NCBI GenBank assembly: GCA_964506075.1
Contig: CAZDKO010000022.1
Coordinates: forward strand, 1-29,966
Origin: CAZDKO01 sp964506075 [NCBI: uncultured bacterium]
Lineage (GTDB): Bacteria; CAZDME01; JAYEMH01
Length of the DNA: 29,966 nucleotides
Direction: 5' to 3'
Shown here: positions 6,505-14,306 of the stretch, piece after piece
How the letters are laid out: the number at the start of each line of letters is the position of its first letter
How positions within the stretch are numbered: position 1 is the first letter of the stretch
The notes under the pieces: model-generated
Told to the model about the DNA's origin: nothing
The model's database searches: none
The model's input: only the letters and a program-made list of their open reading frames with translations
Program-made: the position numbers and the translations under genes

Positions 6505-6831
6505 CTATTTTTTAATCATTACCAGCACTATTTTAAACCTTTTTACCGCTTTTAAAGCGTGCGGTTTATTGGCCGGCATAATGATTGATTCTCCCGTTTT
6601 CACTTTAAACGGCTCTCCGGCAAGAATAATTTCCGCTTCGCCGTCAATAACAGAGACCAGAACATCAAAAGGGGCGGTGTGTTCGCTTAAACCCTGTCCT
6701 TCGTCAAAGGCAAACAAAGTTACCGAACCGGTTTCCCCTTTAATTATCTCTTTACTGACCACCGCTTTATCCTGATAAGCCACTAAATTATCTAAGGGGA
6801 AGACCTTTCTTAAAAGATTTTCTTTATCCAT
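6505..6831 (-). CDS. Small cupin-domain protein
   Basis: This 108-residue protein is a single cupin barrel. Motif 1 is the region EGQGLSEHTAPFDVLVSVIDGEAEIILAGEP and motif 2 is MPANKPHALKAVKRFK, giving candidate metal ligands His near residues 52 and 91; one of the usual motif 1 histidines is replaced. Such small cupins bind metal or sense small molecules, and the substrate cannot be inferred. AGGAGGG precedes the ATG. It lies 66 bp downstream of the hybrid-cluster protein in the same direction and is probably co-transcribed, so a link to reactive nitrogen or redox stress is possible. Confidence 0.85.
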   Translation of the reverse strand: MDKENLLRKVFPLDNLVAYQDKAVVSKEIIKGETGSVTLFAFDEGQGLSEHTAPFDVLVSVIDGEAEIILAGEPFKVKTGESIIMPANKPHALKAVKRFKIVLVMIKK

Positions 6832-6897
6832 TTATTTTCCCTCCTACGCAGAATACAAAATTGTTTATGTTTCAGAGAGGCTTCGCTCCCTTTTTGT

Positions 6898-8184
6898 TTA
6901 TCCCAGAATAGCTTTAAGGTCTTCTTCAGGAGTGGTAATAGGTTTGACCTCAAAATTATCCTGAAGTATTTCCAATACCTCTGGAGTTATAAAAGCCGGG
7001 AGGGTCGGACCCAGCCGGATGTTTTTAATCCCCAGGCTAAACAAGGTAAGTAGAATTGCCACCGCCTTCTGTTCAAACCACGACAGAATAAATGAAAGAG
7101 GCAATTCATTTACAGTGCAATTAAAAGCTTTAGAAAGAGCCAAGGCTACCTGAATGGCTGAGTAGGCGTTGTTACACTGGCCCATATCAAGAAGACGGGG
7201 AATACCGTCAATGTCGCCAAAATCTAACTTGTTAAACCTGTATTTCCCACAGGCCAGGGTTAATATAACGCAATCTTTGGGAACTTTTTCGGCAAATTCC
7301 GTATAATAATTACGTCCCGGTTTAGCTCCGTCGCAGCCGCCAATCAAAAAGAAATGGCGGATTTTACCTTTTTTAACGGCGTCAACTATTTTTCCGGCTA
7401 AACCTAAAATCGCCTGATGATGAAAACCGGTCATTATTTTTTTCCCGGGTGCCTCCGGCAAAGGCGGAAGACTTCTGGCCTTATCTATAAGAAGAGAAAA
7501 ATCTCTATTTTTAATATGAGTGGCTCCGGTTATACCGGTAATACCGACCGTAAACAACCGGTCAAGATAAGAATTCTCAGGAGGAATTAAAACACAATTG
7601 GTCGTTGCCAGCAAAGCACCGGAAAATTCTTTAAATTCTTTTTTCTGTTCCTGCCAGGCGCCGCCAAAATTCCCGGCGAGGTGTTTAAACTTTTTCAGCT
7701 CCGGATAGCTATGGGCGGGCAGCATTTCGCTGTGAGTATAAACGTTTATCCCCGTCCCTTCGGTTTGCCTTAATAACTCGTATAAATCAAGTAAATCATG
7801 TCCGGTAATGAGAATACCCGGGCCCGCTTTTGTTCCGGTATCCACCTCGGTCGGAACGGGATTACCGAATCGCCCGGTGTGTGCCTTATCTAATAACTCC
7901 ATTGTCCTTAAATTAATTTCCCCACACTTTAAAACTAAATCAAGGTACTGGTTTAAATCAAAACTGACATTGGTAACCGTTTTAAAGAGCGCTTCGTGCA
8001 TAAACCCGTCTACTTCGGTATTGACAGCTCCTAATTCCCGGGCGTGAAAAGCATAGGCGGCTATACCTTTTAGCCCGAAAAGCAAAATATCCTGCAAGCT
8101 CTGGATATCAGGATTTTTTCCGCAGACGCCTGACTTCGTGCACCCTGTTCCCCCGGCCGTTTGTTCACATTGATAACAGAACAT
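6898..8184 (-). CDS. hcp: Hybrid-cluster protein, class III (hydroxylamine reductase / NO-linked)
   Basis: At 428 residues this matches the short class III hybrid-cluster proteins, which lack roughly 110 residues after the N-terminal cluster motif compared with the ~550-residue class I and II enzymes. C3, C6, C15 and C21 bind the first [4Fe-4S] cluster. The hybrid 4Fe-2S-2O cluster ligands are visible in order: H129 (GHDLLDLYE), E153 (HSEMLPAH), C197 (TTNCVLIP), C284 (GGCDGAKPGRNYY), C312 (LACGKYRFN), C337 (GQCNNAYSA), E371 and K373 (WFEQKAVA). Hcp reduces hydroxylamine in vitro and in enteric bacteria acts in nitric oxide metabolism and protein S-nitrosylation. AGGAGG lies 8 nt before the ATG. 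An Rrf2 regulator lies immediately upstream, as often found for hcp. Confidence 0.95.
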   Translation of the reverse strand: MFCYQCEQTAGGTGCTKSGVCGKNPDIQSLQDILLFGLKGIAAYAFHARELGAVNTEVDGFMHEALFKTVTNVSFDLNQYLDLVLKCGEINLRTMELLDKAHTGRFGNPVPTEVDTGTKAGPGILITGHDLLDLYELLRQTEGTGINVYTHSEMLPAHSYPELKKFKHLAGNFGGAWQEQKKEFKEFSGALLATTNCVLIPPENSYLDRLFTVGITGITGATHIKNRDFSLLIDKARSLPPLPEAPGKKIMTGFHHQAILGLAGKIVDAVKKGKIRHFFLIGGCDGAKPGRNYYTEFAEKVPKDCVILTLACGKYRFNKLDFGDIDGIPRLLDMGQCNNAYSAIQVALALSKAFNCTVNELPLSFILSWFEQKAVAILLTLFSLGIKNIRLGPTLPAFITPEVLEILQDNFEVKPITTPEEDLKAILG

Positions 8185-8297
8185 AATATACCTCCTTTTT
8201 ATTTTTTATCTTTTTTGCTAACTTAAGAAAAAATCCGAATTACCCAATGCCGAATGAATATTCAAATAACTAAAAAGAGAACAGAAACCAGAGTACA

Positions 8298-8326
8298 CCT
8301 GCCTGCCCTGTTTGCCGACAGGCAGG
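8298..8326. repeat. GC-rich palindrome between the Rrf2 and hcp genes
   Basis: CCTGCCTG (8298-8305) and CAGGCAGG (8319-8326) are exact complements around a 13-nt loop that can also form an inner hairpin. The element is much more GC-rich than its surroundings. A related palindrome (GCCTGC / GCAGGC) lies at 16761-16779 inside a coding region. It may be a dispersed REP-like element or an attenuator between the two genes. Confidence 0.6.
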
Positions 8327-8396
8327 CGGCAAGGCGGGGAGAACAGAGAAAAATCTCATTTTTGGACATTTGAACATCAGTTTCTTATCTTTATTC

Positions 8397-8822
8397 TTAC
8401 GTTAGGTTTGCTTGCTGTCTTAAATCCCGCAGGAGACTTTCTATGGTTATTTTCTCAAATTCCTTAGATAGGATTCCTTCTATCCTTTTTATCTGTTTTC
8501 TTAAAACGCACCTGGCGCGATTCTGGCATAGTTTTTTCCTGAACATACATTTTGAAAGCTGAATTTCACCCTGAAATATAGAGATAACTTCTAATAGAGA
8601 TATGGAAGCGGGAGATTTATCAATTTTTATCCCGCCGCCGCTACCTTCTCTGGAAACGACCATTTTATTTTTTATCAGTTCCCTTAATATCCTTCGTAAA
8701 AACTGGTACGGGATGTTTTGCTTTCCGGCAATGACTTTGACAGAAACAAATTCATTTTTATCGGCGGCTAAAGCCAGTAAAGCCCGGATGGCGTAATCGG
8801 TATGTTTGGTTAAAAATTTCAT
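8397..8822 (-). CDS. Rrf2 family iron-sulfur transcription regulator (IscR/NsrR-like)
   Basis: This 141-residue protein starts MKFLTKHTDYAIRALLALA, the standard Rrf2 opening, with the winged helix in residues 1-70 (recognition region PYQFLRRILRELIKNKMVVSREG). Three cysteines, C92, C99 and C105, have the spacing expected for an [Fe-S] cluster as in IscR and NsrR. The frame stays open 29 codons further upstream, but the family N-terminus and AAGGAG five bases before the ATG at 8822 fix the start. It precedes hcp in the same direction, so an NO- or redox-responsive repressor of hcp is the likely role (NsrR commonly controls hcp). A palindrome over its own promoter argues for autoregulation. Whether it senses NO, iron-sulfur status or cysteine is not decided. 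Confidence 0.9.
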   Translation of the reverse strand: MKFLTKHTDYAIRALLALAADKNEFVSVKVIAGKQNIPYQFLRRILRELIKNKMVVSREGSGGGIKIDKSPASISLLEVISIFQGEIQLSKCMFRKKLCQNRARCVLRKQIKRIEGILSKEFEKITIESLLRDLRQQANLT

Positions 8823-8832
8823 TTTTCTCCTT

Positions 8833-8870
8833 ACTGATACCAGTATAGTATCAGTTATAAACGCTGTCAA
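8833..8870 (-). promoter_or_regulatory. Rrf2 promoter with overlapping palindromic operator
   Basis: TTGACA (8865-8870) and TATACT (8842-8847) are 17 bp apart. ACTGATAC (8833-8840) and GTATCAGT (8848-8855) form a perfect 8-bp inverted repeat whose 7-bp spacer contains the -10. A bound dimer would block the promoter, fitting autorepression by the Rrf2 protein. Confidence 0.8.
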
Positions 8871-8948
8871 GGAAAAAATGAAAATTCCGGGATTTGTAGC
8901 GGTAAGCAAAAAAATATTTGGCAGGGATGTTCAGGGAAAATTTAATGA

Positions 8949-9659
8949 CTATATATTTATCGCCTGCCCGGCTTTTAATTCAATAAAATTTTCTTTATAT
9001 TCCTTCCGGAATTCAGCGGCGGCATCCGCACCGGAACAATGGGAAGGCGCCACCCTGGCTACTCCTGATTGCCTGAATTTATTGACAATTGATATGATTG
9101 ACTTTTTATCTTCTTTGAGCAGATGAAAGCCGCCCATGACCAGATGGATATTACCGGGAAGGTTCTCCTTGACGTTTTCAATTATCTTGATTATTCCCGG
9201 ATGGGCACAGCCGGTAATAATAGTTATCCCCGGAGATGTCTTTAACACCAGACTTTGTTCCGGCATATTACCACCGGCATATATTCCTTTTATCTCTCCG
9301 GTAGAATAAACGTTATCAGCAATTAAACTGAATTTATCCAGCTCAATCAACCGACTGCCGTAAGATTTGACCCTATCCTTAAAATCGCGGCTGAAACCGG
9401 GACAGGCGTAAACTTTAAGTTTAGAATTTCTCTCTAAAACACCCCCTAAGCCGCCCTGATGGTCCCAGTGGTCATGGGAAATAACTACGGCTTCAAATTG
9501 TGAAATATCCGCTTTCATCGTTTCCATATTTTTCAAAAGCGCGGTGGCATCTTCCCCTGTATCAAACAAAATTTTTTCATCCACCAGGCAGGAAAATCCC
9601 CAGCCGCTTTTAAACTTACGGTTTAAAGAAAAATTATCGTAAAGTATTTTAATCTGCAC
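8949..9659 (-). CDS. Metallo-beta-lactamase fold hydrolase (COG1237 type)
   Basis: This 236-residue protein has the metal site SHDHWDHQGG (H62, H64, D66, H67), with further ligands in GCAHPGI and GGFHLL and a C-terminal PSHCSG. The LFDTG segment before the HxHxDH motif and overall layout match the COG1237 group, often annotated as 7,8-dihydropterin-6-methyl-4-(beta-D-ribofuranosyl)-aminobenzene-5'-phosphate synthase from a methanogen enzyme. In bacteria the substrate is mostly unknown. The start is GTG at 9659; the AAGGGG ribosome site lies inside the last codons of the upstream methyltransferase gene, 7 bp away, so the genes form one operon. A role in pterin or C1 chemistry with the methyltransferase is conceivable but unproven. 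Confidence 0.87.
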   Translation of the reverse strand: MQIKILYDNFSLNRKFKSGWGFSCLVDEKILFDTGEDATALLKNMETMKADISQFEAVVISHDHWDHQGGLGGVLERNSKLKVYACPGFSRDFKDRVKSYGSRLIELDKFSLIADNVYSTGEIKGIYAGGNMPEQSLVLKTSPGITIITGCAHPGIIKIIENVKENLPGNIHLVMGGFHLLKEDKKSIISIVNKFRQSGVARVAPSHCSGADAAAEFRKEYKENFIELKAGQAINI

Positions 9660-9666
9660 GGTAAAT

Positions 9667-10935
9667 TTATCCCCCTTTTATCTTTTGAGCTACAAAAGTA
9701 GTGATATAACCGTCGTCATATTTTCGGTAAGGAATCCCGGCTTTTTTAAAAGTCCCACCCGCTACCTTTTCCAGATCAATGAGCTTCCCCCGGTGGACAT
9801 CCCGGTTAAGCCGATAGACCTTATTAACCAGCAGTCTCCCTTTCCTGTTTAAGTCCGAAACAATAATCTTCCCGCCGGCTTTCGTTACTCTAATCATTTC
9901 TTGAACTACCTTTTCAGGCCTTTTAACGTCGTGAAGAAGATTGCTCGAAATAACCATAGAAAAACTTTTGTCCTTAAACTTTAGCTTTTCCGCATCCATT
10001 CTTATAAATCTAATCTTGTTTAAAACGCCGTATTGCCGGGCGTAAATTCCGGCGACAGCCTGAACCTTTTTTGAAATATCTACGGTGGTGAGGTGAAAAC
10101 CGGCTTTAGCCAGAGCACAAGCCATCCGGCCGGGACCGGTTCCCAGGTCCAGAACGGGTTCTTCAATCTTACCGGCTCTTAAGAGCACCTTTAACCTCGC
10201 TTTTTCCATGTCATAACCATATTCCCGAAAAAGAGCTTTAATTTTTTCGTACTGTCTGAATTTCCGGTAGAGCCCGTTGGTGGTTCCTCTAAGGGGGTGA
10301 ACCTTGGTCTTTATCCCCCGGGGTTTAGTCCCGGTAATGACTACGAAACCTCCCCGGCCGAAACCTTTTTGGGGCGGCTGGATGGCCTTTATTTTATCCG
10401 GCCGTTTATATAAAGTTTGGTAATAAGAAATTCCGGAAAAACCAATATCGCTCAGTAAGTTCGTTATTTCATTAACACTGAAAAAATTGGCTTGTTTATA
10501 AAACAGGCTTTTCTTTTTTTGATAAAATTTTCCCAGAAAACTATCCTTGTCAATGACAGCAATAATAATCCGGCCGTTTTTCTTTAAAACTCTTTTTGCT
10601 TCGAGAAGAACCCGGCACGGGGCGTGCACAAAACAGATGGTAATAATGAGAGCGACGTAGTCAAAAGCAGAGTCTTTAAAAGGCAGTTTTTCACCCGTAC
10701 CCAGGCGAACGTCTATGCCTCTTTTCCGGGCTATTTCAAGCATCTTTTCCGACGGGTCAATTCCAACCGCAATTTTTAGCGGCCCGGCAAACCGGCCGGT
10801 CCCGACGCCGATTTCCAGACCTTTGCCTTTTTTGGGTATAACTTTCTTTAAGGCCTCAAGCTCGGATAAATAAGCAAATTTATTTTTATCGTACCAGGCA
10901 TCATATTTCCGGTAATATTTGTCAAAAATATTCAT
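9667..10935 (-). CDS. Fusion of two class I SAM-dependent methyltransferase domains
   Basis: This 422-residue protein has two Rossmann methyltransferase domains. The first has the SAM motif GLEIGVGTGRF (39-49), acidic GIDPSEKML near 58 and motif IV-like DYVALIITICFVHAPC near 92. The second has VLDLGTGPGR (261-270), TVDISKKV near 283 and FSMVISSNLLHDVKRPEK, ending with a KAGGKIIVSDL strand typical of UbiE/Methyltransf_11 proteins. A basic linker of about 60 residues (180-240) joins them. Such N+C duplications may methylate a small molecule in two steps, or one domain may be regulatory. It follows the J-domain gene by 2 bp. The substrate is unknown. Confidence 0.88.
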   Translation of the reverse strand: MNIFDKYYRKYDAWYDKNKFAYLSELEALKKVIPKKGKGLEIGVGTGRFAGPLKIAVGIDPSEKMLEIARKRGIDVRLGTGEKLPFKDSAFDYVALIITICFVHAPCRVLLEAKRVLKKNGRIIIAVIDKDSFLGKFYQKKKSLFYKQANFFSVNEITNLLSDIGFSGISYYQTLYKRPDKIKAIQPPQKGFGRGGFVVITGTKPRGIKTKVHPLRGTTNGLYRKFRQYEKIKALFREYGYDMEKARLKVLLRAGKIEEPVLDLGTGPGRMACALAKAGFHLTTVDISKKVQAVAGIYARQYGVLNKIRFIRMDAEKLKFKDKSFSMVISSNLLHDVKRPEKVVQEMIRVTKAGGKIIVSDLNRKGRLLVNKVYRLNRDVHRGKLIDLEKVAGGTFKKAGIPYRKYDDGYITTFVAQKIKGG

Positions 10936-10937
10936 AA

Positions 10938-11252
10938 TTAATCCAAATCAAACCACCAGCCGTCGTAGAATCTTTTAAGATGCTTATAAAACTCCTTATC
11001 CATAGTATTTTTTTTGACGTCCTTTTCCTTGAAGGAATATTGGTAGCCGGCGCAGTAAGCCATAAGGATATCGTTAGAGTGGGTTATCTTCTTAAACATC
11101 TCCTCACACTCTTTCTTTTTGTCATCTTTACATCCGTCGGGATGATATTTAAGCGCCAGTTTTCTATACGCCTTTTTTATTTCTTCTAAAGTTGCAGTTT
11201 CGTCCAGTTCAAGTATTTTTCTGGCCTCGTTAATTTCTTTGAAATCTGCCAT
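10938..11252 (-). CDS. Small J-domain protein (DnaJ-like)
   Basis: This 104-residue protein is almost entirely a J domain: KILELDETATLEEIKKAYRKLALKYHPDG, with HPD at 37-39, then helix III (EMFKKITHSNDILMAYC). HPD proteins stimulate the ATPase of DnaK and bring it to a client. The zinc-finger and substrate domains of true DnaJ are missing; only a short aromatic tail (FYDGWWFDLD) remains, so it is a specialised co-chaperone. It is first in a tight operon with the double methyltransferase and the hydrolase. A purine-rich GGGGGAG site sits 3 bases before the ATG. The client is unknown. Confidence 0.88.
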   Translation of the reverse strand: MADFKEINEARKILELDETATLEEIKKAYRKLALKYHPDGCKDDKKKECEEMFKKITHSNDILMAYCAGYQYSFKEKDVKKNTMDKEFYKHLKRFYDGWWFDLD

Positions 11253-11274
11253 CTTCTCCCCCGGATTGAAATAA

Positions 11275-11302
11275 TATATACCCGAAAATATTAAGTGGTC
11301 AA
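11275..11302 (-). promoter_or_regulatory. Probable promoter of the J-domain/methyltransferase operon
   Basis: TTGACC (11297-11302) is followed after 16 or 18 bp by TATATA or TATATT (11273-11280). It occupies the short gap after the thioredoxin stop codon. Confidence 0.55.
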
Positions 11303-11620
11303 TTAAATATACTTATTAATAAGAACTTCCAGTTCGGATTCAGGAAGGGCACCAACGATTTTATCTATTACCTTACCATTTTTAAATATTGCTAACGTGG
11401 GTATGCTCATAATTCCGTATTGAGACGCTGTTTCTAAAGCCTCATCAACATTTAATTTGCATATTTTTAATCTCCCCTGATAATCTTTCGCAATTTCTTC
11501 AACCGCCGGGGCAACCATACGGCAGGGAGCACACCACTCGGCCCAAAAGTCTACCAAAACAGGTAAATCCGATTCCAATACTTCCTGTTTAAAATTCACA
11601 TCTGTTATTTGAATTTCCAT
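11303..11620 (-). CDS. trxA: Thioredoxin
   Basis: This is a 105-residue canonical thioredoxin: active site WAEWCAPCRM (C30, C33), SIPTLAIFKNG with the cis-proline, and KIVGALPESELEVLI at the end. It lacks a signal peptide, so it is cytoplasmic and reduces protein disulfides with electrons from a thioredoxin or ferredoxin-linked reductase. Gly-Pro of the usual WCGPC is replaced by Ala-Pro, a common variant. GAGGAGG precedes the ATG. It is a plausible electron donor to the thioredoxin-type arsenate reductase encoded at 23285-23704, although not linked to it in one transcript. Assignment is secure. Confidence 0.95.
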   Translation of the reverse strand: MEIQITDVNFKQEVLESDLPVLVDFWAEWCAPCRMVAPAVEEIAKDYQGRLKICKLNVDEALETASQYGIMSIPTLAIFKNGKVIDKIVGALPESELEVLINKYI

Positions 11621-11688
11621 TTCATTACCTCCTCATATCCTGGCTTCATTTATAAATAAAATCCAAATGCAACACCTGTCGGCATTTT

Positions 11689-12165
11689 TTATCTCCCAAC
11701 TTTCATTTTAAATTTCAATTTCTCCCGCAACGGCAAATAATCAATAATTAACTTTCCGTTAAGATGGTCTATCTCATGCTGAAGAACCCTGGCCAAAAGC
11801 CCTTTTGCTTTTATTTCCACAATTCGTCCGTTCCCGTTTAGACCTTTCACAACCGCTTCGTAATGCCTTTCTATATCTATTCCGATATCAGGCACACTTA
11901 AACACCCTTCTTTCATATTATCTACGCCTTTTACCTTTAGAATTTCCGGATTAGCCAACTTTATAATCTCCCCCTCAACCTCCGCCACAATTAATCTTTC
12001 AAGAATCCCAATTTGCGGAGCGGCCAGACCTATACCGGAAAAATACCTCATAGTAAAAAGCATCTGTTCGAACAGAATCTTTTCCTTTTCTGCTATTGGA
12101 TTCACAGGTTCGCATCTCCTGCGTAACACCTTTTCGGGATATTTTTTAATTTCTAAAGGACGCAT
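11689..12165 (-). CDS. def: Peptide deformylase
   Basis: All three catalytic motifs of peptide deformylase are present: GIGLAAPQ (44-51), EGCLS (86-90, metal ligand C88) and QHEIDH (129-134, metal ligands H130 and H134, catalytic E131). The enzyme removes the N-formyl group from nascent proteins. At 158 residues from the ATG at 12165 it has normal length, and its start MRPLEIKKYPEKVLRR matches the family; an upstream in-frame ATG at 12192 has no ribosome site, whereas AGAGG precedes 12165. It follows the DUF169 gene by a short gap. The methionyl-tRNA formyltransferase gene, its usual neighbour, is absent. Confidence 0.94.
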   Translation of the reverse strand: MRPLEIKKYPEKVLRRRCEPVNPIAEKEKILFEQMLFTMRYFSGIGLAAPQIGILERLIVAEVEGEIIKLANPEILKVKGVDNMKEGCLSVPDIGIDIERHYEAVVKGLNGNGRIVEIKAKGLLARVLQHEIDHLNGKLIIDYLPLREKLKFKMKVGR

Positions 12166-12204
12166 TTTCCTCTTTTCTTCCAATCTCTGCATTTTTTTAT
12201 TAAA

Positions 12205-12813
12205 CTAATCTATAAATATATTAAACATCTCTCTTGGTATACCTACGGCGATATTATCCGTTCTCATATCAGCGAATTTACGCGAATCGTTGCATCCAAA
12301 GGAAAGGCTGATTTTTTTATCCAGATATGTCCGCACCGCGATACCCCCGCAGATGGCCATCATAGAACATAAAGAAACGTCTAAATTGCCGCCTTTTTTA
12401 TTATGATATATATTCAGTAAATTCATCACTTCCTGCGGCTGGATATATGACATAACCAGGTCAGGCACCCCATCCGTATTTAAGCCTATGTATTTAAAAG
12501 GTGTTTTTAAAAAGGGGATACGAGAAAGCATCGATTTTAAAACACCCTCTTCAACATCTCGTTTATCGCAACAGCTTTGTAAATGTTTGTTTGCCAAAAG
12601 TGATTCCCAGCCAAAGGCATGCCGGGCCCCGGGACAGGCAATGCTTTCTTTATCTAATAAAACAGGGTGCAAAATCGCTTCTCTGGTCGCCTCACAGAAT
12701 TTGACTCCTTTTAATCTTTTAACGTTATTAACCTCTGGTTTTTGCCCGTAAAATTTTACTTTAATCCAGTGGCTTCTGAATTTACCCGAAAATCCTTTAA
12801 GAATATCATCCAT
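12205..12813 (-). CDS. DUF169 family protein
   Basis: This 202-residue soluble protein matches the DUF169 (COG2043) pattern: KFCEATREAILHPVLLDKESIACPGARHAFGW, then GVPDLVMSYIQPQEVMNLLNIYH, and a C-terminal SFGCNDSRKFADM. Several conserved cysteines (in KFCEA, IACPG, QSCCD, CSMMAICGG and FGCND) suggest metal or cluster binding, but no function is established for the family. It overlaps the MinD-like gene upstream by 8 bp, and a GGGGGA ribosome site lies within that gene's last codons, so the two are translationally coupled. Association with MinD/ferredoxin ATPases is the main clue to its role. Confidence 0.85.
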   Translation of the reverse strand: MDDILKGFSGKFRSHWIKVKFYGQKPEVNNVKRLKGVKFCEATREAILHPVLLDKESIACPGARHAFGWESLLANKHLQSCCDKRDVEEGVLKSMLSRIPFLKTPFKYIGLNTDGVPDLVMSYIQPQEVMNLLNIYHNKKGGNLDVSLCSMMAICGGIAVRTYLDKKISLSFGCNDSRKFADMRTDNIAVGIPREMFNIFID

Positions 12814-13723
12814 TTTTTCCCCCTTTTGCAGTTAATTGTTTATATAACTTTTCCCAAACATTAATAATCTCTTCTTTAACCTTTCCCTTTGAATGTTCTA
12901 TTATAGTTTTTCCTTCAACCATGGCTTCGACTACGGATTTATCGAAAGGAATTTTCCCGATTAAATCAACATCATTCTTTTTACAATATTCCTGAATTTT
13001 TTTAGTCATATCTACATTGAGGTCATATTTATTTACAATCAGTTTAGCGGAAATTCCGAAATGTCTGGCAACCTTTATAACCCTGTCGGCGTCATGCAAT
13101 CCTGATAAAGTCGGCTCGGTCACCACTACCGCACCATCTATACCTGAAAGAGAGGCAATAACCGGGCATCCTATGCCGGGTGCCCCGTCGACAATAACCA
13201 AATCAGCACCGGATTTTTTCGCTAATTCTTTCGCCTCTTTTCTCACCAGGCTGACAAGTTTGCCTGAATTCTCCTCCGCTACGCCGAGCTTGGCATGGAC
13301 CATAGGGCCAAAGCGCGTATCGGAGATAAACCATTCACCTGAGACATTTTCTTCCATATTTATAGCTCCCGCGGGACAGGCAAAACTGCAAAAAGCACAC
13401 CCTTCGCAGGAAATTCTGTCTATAATAAAATCCTTGCTTATTGCGTCTCCGCCGTTTCGCGATGGAATCTTACTTATGGCGGAAAAGCGGCAAATTTCTA
13501 TGCATTTACCGCACCGAACACATTTCGTCTTATCAATAACTGCGGTTTGACCGCTTCTAAATTCATAGCGCTCTTTTATATCCGGCTCTAACAATAAATG
13601 TAAATCCGCGGCATCTACGTCACAGTCAGCCATAACTTTATTTTTCGCTAACGCGGCAAACGCACCCGTAATCACGGTTTTTCCGGTTCCGCCTTTTCCG
13701 CTAATTATAACTATCTGTTTCAT
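12806..13723 (-). CDS. MinD/Mrp-type P-loop ATPase with inserted 2[4Fe-4S] ferredoxin domain (copy 1)
   Basis: The 305-residue protein starts with a deviant Walker A SGKGGTGKT (8-16) and DCDVDAADLHLLLEP. A ferredoxin insert carries C68, C71, C74, C78 and C106, C109, C112, C116. The ATPase then resumes with VDGAPGIGCPVIAS (switch II) and VVVTEPTLSGLHDADRV. Such proteins occur in pairs in anaerobes, for instance in the orange-protein complex of Desulfovibrio vulgaris, and are thought to act in metal-cluster handling or positioning rather than in division-site selection by MinCDE. It overlaps the methyltransferase upstream by 4 bp (ATGA). It is a paralogue of the ATPase at 15658-16569, to which it is similar but clearly diverged. 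Confidence 0.92.
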   Translation of the reverse strand: MKQIVIISGKGGTGKTVITGAFAALAKNKVMADCDVDAADLHLLLEPDIKERYEFRSGQTAVIDKTKCVRCGKCIEICRFSAISKIPSRNGGDAISKDFIIDRISCEGCAFCSFACPAGAINMEENVSGEWFISDTRFGPMVHAKLGVAEENSGKLVSLVRKEAKELAKKSGADLVIVDGAPGIGCPVIASLSGIDGAVVVTEPTLSGLHDADRVIKVARHFGISAKLIVNKYDLNVDMTKKIQEYCKKNDVDLIGKIPFDKSVVEAMVEGKTIIEHSKGKVKEEIINVWEKLYKQLTAKGGKNG

Positions 13724-14247
13724 ATTTTTCTGAAAGTATATGTTTTCTTACCCTGTTCTGATAATTGAAAAAACCTATCTTTAGTTAAGTTATAAACTAT
13801 TTCATCTTTCGTCATCCGATGGTCCCGAAAAGATAAAATTGCCTTTGGTTTTAAGACCCTGTGCAATTCTTTCAAAACTCTATCCTCATTGTTTAAAACA
13901 TGAAACACATCATAAAGTAAAACTGCATCCATACTGTTATCCGGTAAACCGGTTTTCCAATCTGAATAAATAGCTTTCACATTTATCAAATGTCTTTTGG
14001 CAATAATACCGTTGATTTTTTGAATTGCCAGCGGATGAATATCTAAAGCGTAAACTCTCCCTGTTTTTCCTACCATATCCGCCAGAATATTGATATAACT
14101 TCCGGACCCGCAGCCATAATCAAGCACATAAAATCCGGGGGTTATTCCCGGTTCTTTTAAAATATCTATCCGGGGCAAGAAAAAATCCCGTAATTTAAAA
14201 ATACAATCGTGGATATAGAAATGCAAATTAGAGCTTGACCTGTTCAT
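13720..14247 (-). CDS. Class I SAM-dependent methyltransferase
   Basis: The 175-residue protein has the SAM motif VLDYGCGSGS (41-50), acidic YALDIHPLAI about 20 residues later, and the motif IV/post region DAVLLYDVFHVLNNEDRVLKELHRVLKPKAILSFRDHR. The sequence YGCGSGSYINILADMVGKTGRVYALDIHP is of the UbiE/COQ5 to Methyltransf_31 type. The substrate is not inferable; related genes sit beside MinD-type ATPases in other anaerobes. AAGGA precedes the ATG, and the stop overlaps the start of the next ATPase. The C-terminus is short, ending just after the last strand. Confidence 0.87.
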   Translation of the reverse strand: MNRSSSNLHFYIHDCIFKLRDFFLPRIDILKEPGITPGFYVLDYGCGSGSYINILADMVGKTGRVYALDIHPLAIQKINGIIAKRHLINVKAIYSDWKTGLPDNSMDAVLLYDVFHVLNNEDRVLKELHRVLKPKAILSFRDHRMTKDEIVYNLTKDRFFQLSEQGKKTYTFRKI

Positions 14248-14306
14248 ATATATTGTTCCTTACTTTAAAAACTGTCTTTGTGTTCCAAAGAAAATTTCCT
14301 CTTTGA

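Noticed and set aside
13017-13550. Plus-strand 177-codon open frame
   Set aside because: It is antisense to the MinD-type ATPase, whose motifs are intact, and its composition is that of a shadow frame.
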